NCBI GenBank assembly: GCA_026129905.1
Contig: JAHCHE010000009.1
Coordinates: forward strand, 62,001 to 126,000
From: Bryobacteraceae bacterium
GTDB taxonomy: Bacteria > Acidobacteriota > Terriglobia > Bryobacterales > Bryobacteraceae
Direction: 5' to 3'
DNA: 64,000 bases
Shown: one piece after another, positions 47,773 to 56,184 of the stretch
How the letters are laid out: each line of letters opens with the position of its first letter
Position numbering within the stretch: position 1 is the first letter of the stretch
Made by a program: the position numbers and the translations under genes
The notes under the pieces: model-generated
Databases searched by the model: none
Seen by the model: the letters and a program-made list of their open reading frames with translations, nothing else
What the model was told of the DNA's origin: nothing

Positions 47773-48652
47773 CCCGGCCCCGCCACTGCCGGCGCTCCAA
47801 AGCGCCGCGCTGTCGGCCAGAGAGTTCGAGGCGATTCGGCGCCTGGCCCGCCAGCGGTTCGGCCTGGACTTGAAGCCCGGCAAAGAGGAACTCGTCTCGG
47901 CGAGGCTGGGCAAGAAGCTTCGGGAGGGGAACTTCCGCTCATACCGGGAATACGTCGATTTCGTAGTCGCCGATCGGACCGGCGAAGCCCTTATGGGGCT
48001 GATTGACGCATTGACCACCAATTTTACGAGCTTCTTTCGCGAGGAGGCCCACTTCGAGTTCTTGAGACGGACGGCCCTTCCGGAACTGCGGCGCAAAGGT
48101 CCGATCGGCATCTGGTGCGCCGCCTGTTCGACGGGCGAGGAACCCTACTCGATCGCGTTCACGATACGGGACGAGTGGGAAGGCGCAATCGGGCCCGAAT
48201 TTCATATTCTCGCGACCGACATCTCCACCCGGGCGCTCCAGGCGGCGCGCGCCGCGGTTTACCCCGCGCAGTGTTTTGAACGCCAGTCGGCCGCGTGGCT
48301 GCGCAAGTATCTGCTCCGGGGCGAAGGCAAGTGGCGTGGCCACTACCGCGTAAAACCCGCGCTACGGCGAACGATCGAGTTTCGGCGGCTGAACCTGATT
48401 GAGCCCTTTTCGCATGCGCGGCCGTTTCACCTGATCTTCTGCCGGAACGTAATGATCTATTTCGACAAGGCCACGCAGGCGGCGGTTGTGAACCGGCTCG
48501 CGGAATGGCTCGAACCGGGCGGATATCTCCTCGTGGGCCACGCCGAGAGCCTTACCGGTATCAGCCACAGCCTGCGATACGTCCAGCCGGCGGTATACGC
48601 GAAGCCTGGAGGCGAAGCCGGAACCTCGGCGCGCGAGAGGAGCGGCTCGTGA
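47765..48652 (+). CDS. cheR: Chemotaxis protein methyltransferase CheR
   Basis: A 295-residue SAM-dependent methyltransferase that methylates receptor glutamates. The N-terminal helical domain contains ALTTNFTSFFREEAHFEFLR, followed by the SAM motif IWCAACSTGEEPYSIAF, the strand FHILATDISTRALQAARA and FHLIFCRNVMIYFDKATQ. No TPR extension. Its ATG (47765) overlaps the end of cheA by eight bases, consistent with translational coupling. Confidence 0.95.
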   Translation: MPDPAPPLPALQSAALSAREFEAIRRLARQRFGLDLKPGKEELVSARLGKKLREGNFRSYREYVDFVVADRTGEALMGLIDALTTNFTSFFREEAHFEFLRRTALPELRRKGPIGIWCAACSTGEEPYSIAFTIRDEWEGAIGPEFHILATDISTRALQAARAAVYPAQCFERQSAAWLRKYLLRGEGKWRGHYRVKPALRRTIEFRRLNLIEPFSHARPFHLIFCRNVMIYFDKATQAAVVNRLAEWLEPGGYLLVGHAESLTGISHSLRYVQPAVYAKPGGEAGTSARERSGS

Positions 48653-49164
48653 GCGCCGTCGTGGTGGGAATCGCCGACTGCCGGTTGTCCGCCGAACCGG
48701 ACACGAATCTAGTCACCTACGCGCTCGGGTCGTGCGTAGCCGTGGCGATTCACGATCCGGTGGCGCGCGTCGGCGGATTGTTGCATTTCATGTTGCCGGA
48801 ATCCTCCATCGATATCCAGAAAGCGGCGAAGAACCCGTACATGTTCGCCGATACCGGCATTCCCCTTCTTTTTCGGAGGTCGTACGAGATGGGCGCGGAG
48901 AAACGGCGGCTGATCGTCCGCGCCGCCGGCGGCGCGCAGGTGATGGATTCCGAGGGCGTGTTCAACATCGGCAAGCGCAACTGCCTGGCGCTGCGCAAAA
49001 TCCTCTGGCGCGCGGGGGTGATGCTCCATGCCGAGACGACCGGCGGTCAGAGTTCGCGCAGCCTGCGGCTCGAGATTGGCACGGGCAAGCTGTACTGCCG
49101 CGAAGCAGGACTGGCCGAGCGGGAGATGGATGGGCCGCGCGGCGCCTGGAAAGGAGTGAACTGA
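48649..49164 (+). CDS. cheD: Chemoreceptor glutamine deamidase CheD
   Basis: A 171-residue CheD. The catalytic Cys and His are visible in TYALGSCVAVAIHD and VGGLLHFMLPESS; RAAGGAQVMD and FNIGKRNCLALRKIL are also family features. It deamidates receptor glutamines and often interacts with CheC/CheX-type phosphatases. GTG 48649 overlaps the cheR stop (GTGA) and has GAGAGGAG six bases upstream, so the start is well supported. Confidence 0.94.
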   Translation: MSAVVVGIADCRLSAEPDTNLVTYALGSCVAVAIHDPVARVGGLLHFMLPESSIDIQKAAKNPYMFADTGIPLLFRRSYEMGAEKRRLIVRAAGGAQVMDSEGVFNIGKRNCLALRKILWRAGVMLHAETTGGQSSRSLRLEIGTGKLYCREAGLAEREMDGPRGAWKGVN

Positions 49165-49550
49165 TGGCTTACCGTGTGCTCGTCGTCGACGATTCGCCGG
49201 CGATGCGCGCCTTTATTCGGCGAGTGATCCAGATCTCTGGGTTCGACTGCTCGCAATGCTTCGAAGCCGGCAACGGCGAAGAAGCGCTCAGCCTTCTGGA
49301 TCGGGAGTGGGTGGACCTCGTCATGACCGACATCAATATGCCCCGCATGGACGGGGAGGAGTTTGTCCGCCGGCTGGAGAGCAACCCCCGCCTCAGTTCC
49401 CTACCGGTGCTGGTGGTTTCCACCGATAGTACGGAAAAGCGGATCCACCAGATGCTGACGCTTGGGGCCAAAGGCTACGTTCGCAAGCCGTTCACCCCGG
49501 AAGCCCTTCGGGAGGAACTGGAGAGAATGCTGGGAGAGGTCCATGCCTGA
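49164..49550 (+). CDS. CheY-like response regulator (operon copy)
   Basis: A 128-residue receiver: VLVVDDSPAMRAFIRRV, phospho-Asp in LVMTDINMPRMDGEEFV, switch VLVVSTDSTEKR and Lys in AKGYVRKPFTPEAL. It overlaps the cheD stop (TGATG at 49162). It is related to, but distinct from, the copy at 42864, which suggests two outputs or a phosphate sink. Confidence 0.93.
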   Translation: MAYRVLVVDDSPAMRAFIRRVIQISGFDCSQCFEAGNGEEALSLLDREWVDLVMTDINMPRMDGEEFVRRLESNPRLSSLPVLVVSTDSTEKRIHQMLTLGAKGYVRKPFTPEALREELERMLGEVHA

Positions 49551-50007
49551 AACGACCATTGGCGACGGCGTTGAAGACCTCCTGGCCGCCACCGCGACCG
49601 AAGTACTGGAGACCATGTTCTTCTCCGCTGTGCTCGGGACGTGCGGCCCGGAGCAACTGTGTCCGTCCGAGCAGGTGACGGTCCGCTTGGACTTCCATGG
49701 AAGTCCGTCCGGAGCGTTCCAAATCACGCTCCCCCGCCTCACGGCACGATCGATTGCCGCCACGTTCCTGGGCGAGGAGGAGGATGATGTGTCCGATATC
49801 CAGGCCGAAAGCGTGGCAGGGGAACTCCTGAACATGATTGCGGGCGCGGCGCTCAGCAAACTGGAGAGCGACGTGACGTTCCGGCTCGAGACCCCCGGCG
49901 CCGGTGAACCGCTGGAAGGCTCCGCCTCCAGTCGGGCCGTTCATTGCTGCCTGGAGCTCGAGCGCGGCTTCCTTGATATCGCGTTCCTCGCACAGGAGCC
50001 CGAATGA
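49543..50007 (+). CDS. CheX-like chemotaxis phosphatase (operon copy)
   Basis: A 154-residue CheC/CheX-type protein. It has ATATEVLETMFFSAVLGTCG and the active helix AESVAGELLNMIAGAALSKL (E-x2-N), then VTFRLETPG. It overlaps cheY by eight bases and cheB by four, so it belongs to the operon. Shorter and divergent from the copy at 42335; it presumably acts on the neighbouring CheY. Confidence 0.82.
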   Translation: MPETTIGDGVEDLLAATATEVLETMFFSAVLGTCGPEQLCPSEQVTVRLDFHGSPSGAFQITLPRLTARSIAATFLGEEEDDVSDIQAESVAGELLNMIAGAALSKLESDVTFRLETPGAGEPLEGSASSRAVHCCLELERGFLDIAFLAQEPE

Positions 50008-51086
50008 CGATTCGACGCAAGATCCGCGTGCTGGTGGTTGACGACTCGGCGATTGTCCGCAAGATCCTCACGGAATCCCTGGCGGCCGAGCCTGACCTGG
50101 AAGTCGTCGGCTCGGCGCCGGATCCCTACGTCGCGCGTGACAAAATTCTGGCTCTGCAACCGGACGTCCTGACGCTCGACATCGAGATGCCGCGCATGGA
50201 CGGATTGACGTTCCTGAAGAAGTTGATGCATCACCACGCCATGCCGGTGATCGTCATCAGCTCGATCGGTCAGGCGTCCTGCCAGGCTGCGATCGAAGCC
50301 ATGCGGCTGGGCGCGGTCGAGGTCCTTGCCAAGCCGTCCGGTCCTTATTCGGTCGGCGAGCTTCGCGCGTCGCTCGCGATGAAGATCCGTGCGGCGTCCG
50401 CGTCGCGCGTTCGGCGGGAGGCCCTCGCCGCTCAGCAGGTCCATAAAACGGAGAGCCCTCTCGCCGGAACGGCCGCCGGCGCCTTCCATCCATACACCGT
50501 GATCGCCATCGGCGCCTCGACCGGCGGCACGGAGGCGATCGAAGCGATCTTGACCGCATTGCCGGAGCAAATGCCGGGAATCGTCGTCACGCAACACATC
50601 CCGGCGGGATTCTCGCGCGCCTTCGCCGAGCGTCTGAACCGGAACTGCCGGATCGAGGTCAAGGAAGCGGAGAACGGCGACTTTCTGAGGCCTGGCAGAG
50701 CGCTTGTGGCGCCGGGGGATTTCCACATGCTGCTGCGCAGGACCGATTCCGGCTACCGCGTCTCCGTCAGAGGCGGCCCGCGGATTTGCTACCAGCGCCC
50801 GTCGGTGAATGTCCTGTACGCCTCGGTCGCCGAGGCCGCCGGCGCTCGGGCGGTGGGCGTGATCCTGACCGGGATGGGTTCCGACGGCGCCGAAGGAATG
50901 CTGAGGATGAAGCAGGTCGGGGCATTCAACATCGCCCAGGATGAAAGTTCGTGCGTCGTCTTCGGCATGCCCAAAGAGGCGATCCGCGCCGGCGGCGTGG
51001 ACCAGGTCGCGCCCCTCAACCGAATTCCCTCCGCCCTGCTCGCCGCAGTCCATTCAGCGGCGCGAAACCCGGTTGAAGCGGCCTGA
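50004..51086 (+). CDS. cheB: Chemotaxis response regulator methylesterase CheB
   Basis: A 360-residue CheB: an N-terminal receiver (VLVVDDSAIVRKIL, phospho-Asp in LTLDIEMPRMDG) and a C-terminal methylesterase with catalytic Ser in IGASTGGTEAIEAIL, His in VVTQHIPAGFSRAFAERLN and Asp in ILTGMGSDGAEGMLRMK. It removes methyl groups set by CheR. ATGA overlap with the preceding cheX. Last gene of the operon. Confidence 0.96.
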   Translation: MTIRRKIRVLVVDDSAIVRKILTESLAAEPDLEVVGSAPDPYVARDKILALQPDVLTLDIEMPRMDGLTFLKKLMHHHAMPVIVISSIGQASCQAAIEAMRLGAVEVLAKPSGPYSVGELRASLAMKIRAASASRVRREALAAQQVHKTESPLAGTAAGAFHPYTVIAIGASTGGTEAIEAILTALPEQMPGIVVTQHIPAGFSRAFAERLNRNCRIEVKEAENGDFLRPGRALVAPGDFHMLLRRTDSGYRVSVRGGPRICYQRPSVNVLYASVAEAAGARAVGVILTGMGSDGAEGMLRMKQVGAFNIAQDESSCVVFGMPKEAIRAGGVDQVAPLNRIPSALLAAVHSAARNPVEAA

Positions 51087-51150
51087 ATAGCGAGAGAGTT
51101 CGCTGCGCGGCCGCAAACGTCGCGTCCCGCCTGTCATATATTGAGTTGGA

Positions 51151-51603
51151 ATGAGGGTGATGCTTCTATTCCTCGCCGGGGTTCTTCCCGGCGCCGCCCA
51201 GTTTCAGGCGATCGACGTGTGGTTTGTCGACGCCGCGTGCGCGAGCTGCGTCGAGTCCCTGCCGGAGCGCGTTCGCCGCTTGCGGGGCGTCGAATCGGCC
51301 GCGCTGGACGCGCGGGAGGGACGGCTCGAGGTGAGACTGGCAGAAACCAACCGCGTACGGCTCGAACAGATTCGGGACCTCATCGAACAGGACGGAACCA
51401 AAGCAACTCGGGCTGTGGTCCGCGTCACCGGCGATCTGTCGAGCGACCAGGGCCGGTGGACCCTGAGGCCGGCAGGAGTTCCGAGAAGCTACTGGGTCGA
51501 GGGACCTCATCTGGCGGCCGGCCGGCGGACGATCGCGGGAGAGGTCGCCGATCTCCGCGCGGACCCGATCCGGATCACCGTCTCGCCGCCAGAGGACCGA
51601 TAG
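51151..51603 (+). CDS. Exported small protein with CxxC motif (HMA-like)
   Basis: A 150-residue protein with a short signal peptide (MRVMLLFLAGVLPGAAQ). The mature N-terminus IDVWFVDAACASCVESLPER followed by VRRLRGVESAALDAREGRLE has the Cys-x2-Cys and helix-strand pattern of heavy-metal-associated (HMA) domains. The C-terminal half is beta-rich and unassigned. It may bind a metal ion in the periplasm. The stop overlaps the 3' end of the convergent DUF4434-like gene by 29 bp. Confidence 0.65.
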   Translation: MRVMLLFLAGVLPGAAQFQAIDVWFVDAACASCVESLPERVRRLRGVESAALDAREGRLEVRLAETNRVRLEQIRDLIEQDGTKATRAVVRVTGDLSSDQGRWTLRPAGVPRSYWVEGPHLAAGRRTIAGEVADLRADPIRITVSPPEDR

Positions 51604-52669
51604 ACGGCGCTTTGCCGTACTGGTAGCGATACTCCCGGTAAAGGGCGCCGGCCTCACGCGGATAGTGCGTGGCTTGGGGAGACATGTCGCGGCCGAAGAT
51701 CCAGCTTACAGCCCCATCGACAAACGGGCGGACGGCATTCACCTGACGGGCGACGCGCGACATCCGCGCGGGCGGGTATCGATCGTCCCCGAGGCTCTCC
51801 TCAGCGGCGAACGTTTCGACGATCGCTAGGAACTCGGCGTTGACTCCGGCGGCTTCGCGTGCGGCCGACATGGCGGCGAAATACGCGGGAAGCTCTTCAA
51901 TCGAAGGAGCTCCGGCGCCCGCGCCGACTCCATCCTGCGGCATCAGGACATCGACGCGCGTAACCCGCAGGAAGTCCTCCATCACCCTCCTAAGCTCTCC
52001 GGGCGTCATGCCCGGCATCGGTCCGGCACCGTCTTTCTTGAAGACCACGGTGGCGGCCGTGACTCTGCCGGGATCGACTTTCTTCATGTCGGCCACGAAA
52101 TCCCCCAATACTTTCGATCCGTAGTAGCCGGGACCATAGTGGCCCGCCCAGTTCATCCAGAGTTCCTGGGGAAAGTACCAGCCGACGAGCGATGGATGAG
52201 CGCCATAGCGCTCGACGATCTCGGCGGCCACCCGTTTGTTGTACTCCCGAAGCGCGGCGAATTCGCAGCCGGTCGTCCAGTCGCCCTCGGTTTGCAGCGA
52301 GCCGGCATAGACCTTCATTTCTCGCTCGTCGGCGAGGGTGAGAATCATTTCGAGGCGGTCTTCAACGGGACGCCGCTCCGCCGGGACCCATCTGCTCGGA
52401 AACAGCAGCCCTTGGCCGGAAAGGCTGTAGCCCAGCGGGTCCGACGGGTTGGAGCGGAGTCGGCCGACCGACAGAACGACGATGGTGTCCATGTCGACGT
52501 CTTTCATGAAGTCGAGTTCCTTTGCCCACTGTTGGTGGGGCATATCCCGGTCGAAGGTCAGGAAGGAACCGCGTAGAGGAAACCGCCGGTCGGCGTTCGC
52601 CGCTGCCGGAGAGAGATCGCCTGCGAAAGACGTGGTCACCAGCGCCAGTGTGAGAAGCAAGCGGGGCAT
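51575..52669 (-). CDS. Exported DUF4434-like (TIM-barrel) protein
   Basis: A 364-residue protein with a signal peptide (MPRLLLTLALVTTSFAGD). The chain has the barrel-like pattern of DUF4434: RGSFLTFDRDMPHQQWAKEL, DMDTIVVLSVGRLRSNPSD, VYAGSLQTEGDW, LVGWYFPQELWMNW and VDVLMPQDGVGAGA. Acidic residues in these strands could be catalytic, which would suit a glycoside hydrolase, but activity is unproven. About 400 bases upstream (52670-53070) are non-coding with nothing recognised. Confidence 0.7.
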   Translation of the reverse strand: MPRLLLTLALVTTSFAGDLSPAAANADRRFPLRGSFLTFDRDMPHQQWAKELDFMKDVDMDTIVVLSVGRLRSNPSDPLGYSLSGQGLLFPSRWVPAERRPVEDRLEMILTLADEREMKVYAGSLQTEGDWTTGCEFAALREYNKRVAAEIVERYGAHPSLVGWYFPQELWMNWAGHYGPGYYGSKVLGDFVADMKKVDPGRVTAATVVFKKDGAGPMPGMTPGELRRVMEDFLRVTRVDVLMPQDGVGAGAGAPSIEELPAYFAAMSAAREAAGVNAEFLAIVETFAAEESLGDDRYPPARMSRVARQVNAVRPFVDGAVSWIFGRDMSPQATHYPREAGALYREYRYQYGKAPSIGPLAARR

Positions 52670-53070
52670 GCCTCCAGAAGGGCATGTCGGTTACCAGGCG
52701 TAAGCGATTGAATCACCGCGGGAACCGCGCCTGGCCGTTTCACTTTGGGATCCGATACGGCAAGCATGGTCCGATCTGAACCATATCGCCCTGGACAGAA
52801 GTTCTGCTTCCGCGACTGCGGGGCGGACAGTTCGTCCGGCCGCGAGGGCGCGACAGTCCTGTCCGCTCTGTTGTTTTCAATGGCCTGGAGTAGTTCGATA
52901 CATGGCTGCGCAAGTGCAGAGATGGGATCCCGAATGGATCTCAGCACCACGATTCGGCGGACTCCAAGACACCGCTCGGATTTGCGCCGCCGGCGGCTTC
53001 CACTCGGCCTGAAGTTCGGGAGCCGATCCGTTCCATTCGGAGCCTCAGGCGTAACTGAAGGAGAACCATC
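52670..53070. other. Intergenic region before the duplicated membrane protein
   Basis: About 400 bases between divergently read genes at 51575-52669 and 53071-54456. Short readings on both strands lack any recognisable domain or ribosome site. A GGAG sits directly before the GTG of the membrane protein. Otherwise nothing is seen. Confidence 0.4.
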
Positions 53071-54456
53071 GTGTCTACGAGCGTTCGCGCCTACATTGGC
53101 TGCATCCTGACCGCCGGCGCCGCCGCAGGGGGGATTGCGCTGTACTCCTGGTCCTGTCCAGCTCCGGCCCGTTTTGCGGTCTATCTCGGGCTGGTAGCCC
53201 TGGCTTCGCTGGTCCGGTTGGGATTGCCGCAAATCACAGGCACTTTTTCGCTTAATTCCGCGTTCCTCGTTGTCGGCATCACAACATTCACCTTGCCGGA
53301 AATGGTGGTGACTGCCTGCCTGGCAGCCCTCTTACAGCAAGTGGTTAGGGCACGGAGACCGCCGACGGTGATCCAGGCGCTATTCAATGTCGCAAATGAG
53401 GCGGTCAGCGTCGCGGTTTGCGCCTGGGTTTTCGCGCGGTTGCTCAATGCCGGGCTGCCGGTATTGCCGATGCTGGCGCTGGTGGCAGCGGTCTATTTTG
53501 TCATCAACACCGTGATTGTCTCGGGCGTTCTCTCGATGCTTCAAGGGGTCGCCCTGGCGGAAGTATGCCGGCAGTGGTATGTCTGGTCATTCCCATGTTA
53601 CCTGCTGGGGGTGGCGTTGCTGGGGGTATTGTGGATAGGCGGGGCGCCGGACTCCGCCGAATCCTGGCTGATCGTCGCGCCGCTGGCCTACCTGCTGCAC
53701 TTCTTCGCCGGACTCGCGATTGGACGGGGCAGCGATCGGGCAGCCGCGCCGGAAGGGGAGCGGGAGATACCGAGGGCGGCCAAGCTCTATATTGGCGCCG
53801 TAACCGCAGCGGCGATCACGGTGCTGGCAGTCGCACTCTCGGACTTTCGCCCGCATGAGCCGGCGCTGTTTCTGGGGTGCGTCGGGCTGGCCGCGATCGC
53901 TTCCACCTGGAAAGTCCGCCTCCCTGGGATGACGAGCAATATTTCGGTTAATTTCGTGATTACCCTGTTCGCAGTCGCCGCCATGGAGCTGCCGGAGGCG
54001 TTGCTGATTGGAGCGGCCGGCGCGATTGTCCAGACCGTGTGGGGGGCCCGGGGCCGTCCACGTTCGATCCAAGTGGCGTTTAATGCGTCGTGCTTCGTGT
54101 TGGGCGTCGCGATCGCTCACCTGTTCTGCCGGACACTGGGGGCGATGGACCCAGGTCGATCGCTGGCGGTCCAGCTTGGGGTGGCCACCCTGCTGCTGTA
54201 CACGGTGAACACGGCGTTGGTAACCACAGTGCTTGCTCTCATCGAACGGAAATCCGTCCTGGACACGTGGCGGAACTGCTACTTCTGGTCGTTCCCCTAC
54301 TACCTCGCCGGCGCCACCGCCGCAGGCCTGATGGTGGCGGTGAACCGCAGCTTCGGTTGGATGCCGGCGTTGTTCATCTTGCCCCTGATGGGTCTGCTAT
54401 ACGTTTCCTACGGGCAGCACGTCAAGATGTCCACGGTGGCGGTCTCGACCAACTGA
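53071..54456 (+). CDS. Integral membrane protein with internal duplication (about 2 x 210 aa), unknown function
   Basis: A 461-residue protein with about a dozen hydrophobic segments. The two halves match along their length. Paired segments are LPQITGTFSLNSAFLVVG / LPGMTSNISVNFVITLFA, ALLQQVVRARRPPTVIQALF / AIVQTVWGARGRPRSIQVAF, YFVINTVIVSGVLSML / LYTVNTALVTTVLALI and CRQWYVWSFPCYLLG / WRNCYFWSFPYYLAG. A soluble loop near residue 230 (RGSDRAAAPEGEREIPRAAK) separates them. The repeat unit resembles the membrane sensor modules seen in some acidobacterial signalling proteins, but here no output domain follows. GTG 53071 with GGAG nearby is the start. Confidence 0.8.
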   Translation: MSTSVRAYIGCILTAGAAAGGIALYSWSCPAPARFAVYLGLVALASLVRLGLPQITGTFSLNSAFLVVGITTFTLPEMVVTACLAALLQQVVRARRPPTVIQALFNVANEAVSVAVCAWVFARLLNAGLPVLPMLALVAAVYFVINTVIVSGVLSMLQGVALAEVCRQWYVWSFPCYLLGVALLGVLWIGGAPDSAESWLIVAPLAYLLHFFAGLAIGRGSDRAAAPEGEREIPRAAKLYIGAVTAAAITVLAVALSDFRPHEPALFLGCVGLAAIASTWKVRLPGMTSNISVNFVITLFAVAAMELPEALLIGAAGAIVQTVWGARGRPRSIQVAFNASCFVLGVAIAHLFCRTLGAMDPGRSLAVQLGVATLLLYTVNTALVTTVLALIERKSVLDTWRNCYFWSFPYYLAGATAAGLMVAVNRSFGWMPALFILPLMGLLYVSYGQHVKMSTVAVSTN

Positions 54457-54522
54457 GACCGGCCGTCCGCATGAGCCAGATCCCCGGGGACCGGCGCCAC
54501 AGTCCCGGAAACCGGGGATTCC

Positions 54523-54789
54523 TGAGACTCCACCACCGAGACGCGGAGAACGCAGAGAAGACGAGGAAACAGGGGCGCGACGGGAGAAGGGGGCGCCCTA
54601 ACTTCCCCGCTTGTCCGGAAAGCCCTCTCCCAGCGCCTCCGCCGACTTCAACCCGCGCTTGCCGCCCTTCGCCTCACACTCGCCTTCCCGCACACTGTCC
54701 GCTTGCGCCGCATCGAGATCACCCGCCTGGCCCTCTTGCCTCTCTCCCCGCCTTCTCTGCGTTCTCTGCGGCTCTGTGGTGAAGTCTCA
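54523..54789. repeat. MITE-like inverted-repeat element
   Basis: About 267 bp bounded by 38-bp inverted repeats: 54523-54560 (core GAGAACGCAGAGAAG) and 54752-54789 (CTTCTCTGCGTTCTC). The arms agree at about 34 of 38 positions when one is reverse-complemented. The core resembles the widespread intergenic motif with alternating CAGAG/GAGAACGCAGAG. The interior is CT-rich with no gene. It lies between a membrane protein gene and an SDR gene, away from both coding regions. Confidence 0.7.
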
Positions 54790-54809
54790 AATACGGACTC
54801 GCCGTGCCG

Positions 54810-55589
54810 TTATCCTTCGAACGGCCACACGGCGCCGGTGGTGTAGCCGCCGTCGACGGCGATGGTCTGGCCGGTGATGTAGTCCGAGCCGGGGCTGGAA
54901 AGCAGCACCGCCAGCGGGGCGATGTCCTCGGGCTTGCCGGGCACGGGATTCGGCTGCACCCCTTTGAGCCAGTCCAGCATCTTCTGCTGCTTCCACACGT
55001 CCCTGTTCAGATCGGTGATGACGAAGCCGGGCGCGATGCAGTTCACCTGGATGTTGTAGCGCGCCCACTCGGCCGCCAGCACGCGGGTCAGCCCGGCCAC
55101 CGCGCTCTTGGTCATCGCGTAGACGGAGAGGAACGGCAGGCCGCGAACGGACATGAGGCTGCCGATGGTCACCACCTTGCCCCCGGCGCCGCGCGCGATC
55201 ATCTTCTGTCCCGCCAATTGGGTCAGTTCGACGATGCCGTGCAGGTTGGTCTGCATGACGCGGCTGTATTCCTCCGGAGTGAAGGCGGGGAAGGCTTTGC
55301 GCACGTTAGTCCCCGCCACATTATGGAGGATGTCGATGTCGCCGGCCGCTTCGACGGCGGCCCGAATGGAGTCCGAACTGGTGATGTCGAGGAGAATCGC
55401 TTCCGCGCTGAGGCCATCGGCGCGAAGGGCGGCCACCTCCCGATCCAGCGCTTCCCGGGAGCGGGCCGCCAGGATGGTGTGAGCACCCGCGCGGGCAACG
55501 GCTTGCGCGATAGCCAACCCGATGCCTCGGCTTGCCCCCGCCACGAGCGCTCGTTTTCCGGAGAGAGAGAAGGGATCTGTACTGGGCAT
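54810..55589 (-). CDS. SDR family NAD(P)-dependent oxidoreductase
   Basis: A 259-residue short-chain dehydrogenase. Cofactor motif VAGASRGIGLAIAQ is near residue 16, DIDILHNVAGTN is the second motif, and the active site is IGSLMSV (Ser), VYAMTKSAVAGL (Tyr-x3-Lys). The end VDGGYTTGAVWPFEG is typical of 3-oxoacyl-ACP or sugar-alcohol dehydrogenases. The substrate cannot be inferred. The stop is about 20 bp from the inverted-repeat element. Confidence 0.92.
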   Translation of the reverse strand: MPSTDPFSLSGKRALVAGASRGIGLAIAQAVARAGAHTILAARSREALDREVAALRADGLSAEAILLDITSSDSIRAAVEAAGDIDILHNVAGTNVRKAFPAFTPEEYSRVMQTNLHGIVELTQLAGQKMIARGAGGKVVTIGSLMSVRGLPFLSVYAMTKSAVAGLTRVLAAEWARYNIQVNCIAPGFVITDLNRDVWKQQKMLDWLKGVQPNPVPGKPEDIAPLAVLLSSPGSDYITGQTIAVDGGYTTGAVWPFEG

Positions 55590-55653
55590 GAGCCACCAGT
55601 TTAGCGAAAATGCGCCCTCCGGCAGCGCCGCCGCGATGGCTCGCCCGCGGCGT

Positions 55654-56013
55654 TTATTTGCCCAGAATGTCGAACGTGGTCGTGCCCGGCTGGCGCACCT
55701 TTTCGTAGACCTTTACCCACTCGGCGTGCGCCGGATGGTCGGCGTAAACCTTCAGGGCGGCTTCGTCCTTCATCTCCATGCAGACGCCGTGTTCGCGCTT
55801 GAGCGTGGGCCGGCGCAGCTTGCCGTACCAGACCTTCGTCAGGCCCGGAATCTTGCCCGGCAGTTCGTCGGTGGCCTTGTAGAAGGCCTGCCAGTCCGCG
55901 TCGGTCGCCTCCGCGATGGGGGTGAAGTAGAAGCAATGCATCAGCGTCCCTTCCGCCCCGTAGACCACTGACGCCGCGGCCAGCAGGCAAATCACGTAGA
56001 TCGCTTTTCTCAT
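55654..56013 (-). CDS. Exported Dabb (stress-responsive A/B barrel) family protein
   Basis: A 119-residue protein. A signal peptide is visible (MRKAIYVICLLAAASVVYGAEG) and the rest is a single Dabb domain: LMHCFYFTPIAEATDADWQA, TDELPGKIPGLTKVWYGKLR, HPAHAEWVKVYEKVRQPG. Dabb domains form dimeric barrels, some of which act as cyclases or bind small molecules; the function here is unknown. ATG 56013 has GGAGGAAGAGG directly upstream and is clearly the start. Upstream of the SDR gene by about 65 bp and co-oriented. Confidence 0.85.
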   Translation of the reverse strand: MRKAIYVICLLAAASVVYGAEGTLMHCFYFTPIAEATDADWQAFYKATDELPGKIPGLTKVWYGKLRRPTLKREHGVCMEMKDEAALKVYADHPAHAEWVKVYEKVRQPGTTTFDILGK

Positions 56014-56184
56014 CCTCTTCCTCCGATAGCGAAGATCGTTGTGACTAATAAGGTAGCGCATCACGGCGGGTGGCCGGGCGGGGCGGGCGGGCAACCTGGG
56101 GATACATTATAGTGATTGGGGAAAAAAGGAGCGCTCCTTCCGGAAAGGTTTCACCGGCCGGGGATCGGGAGTCTAACCTGGCGC

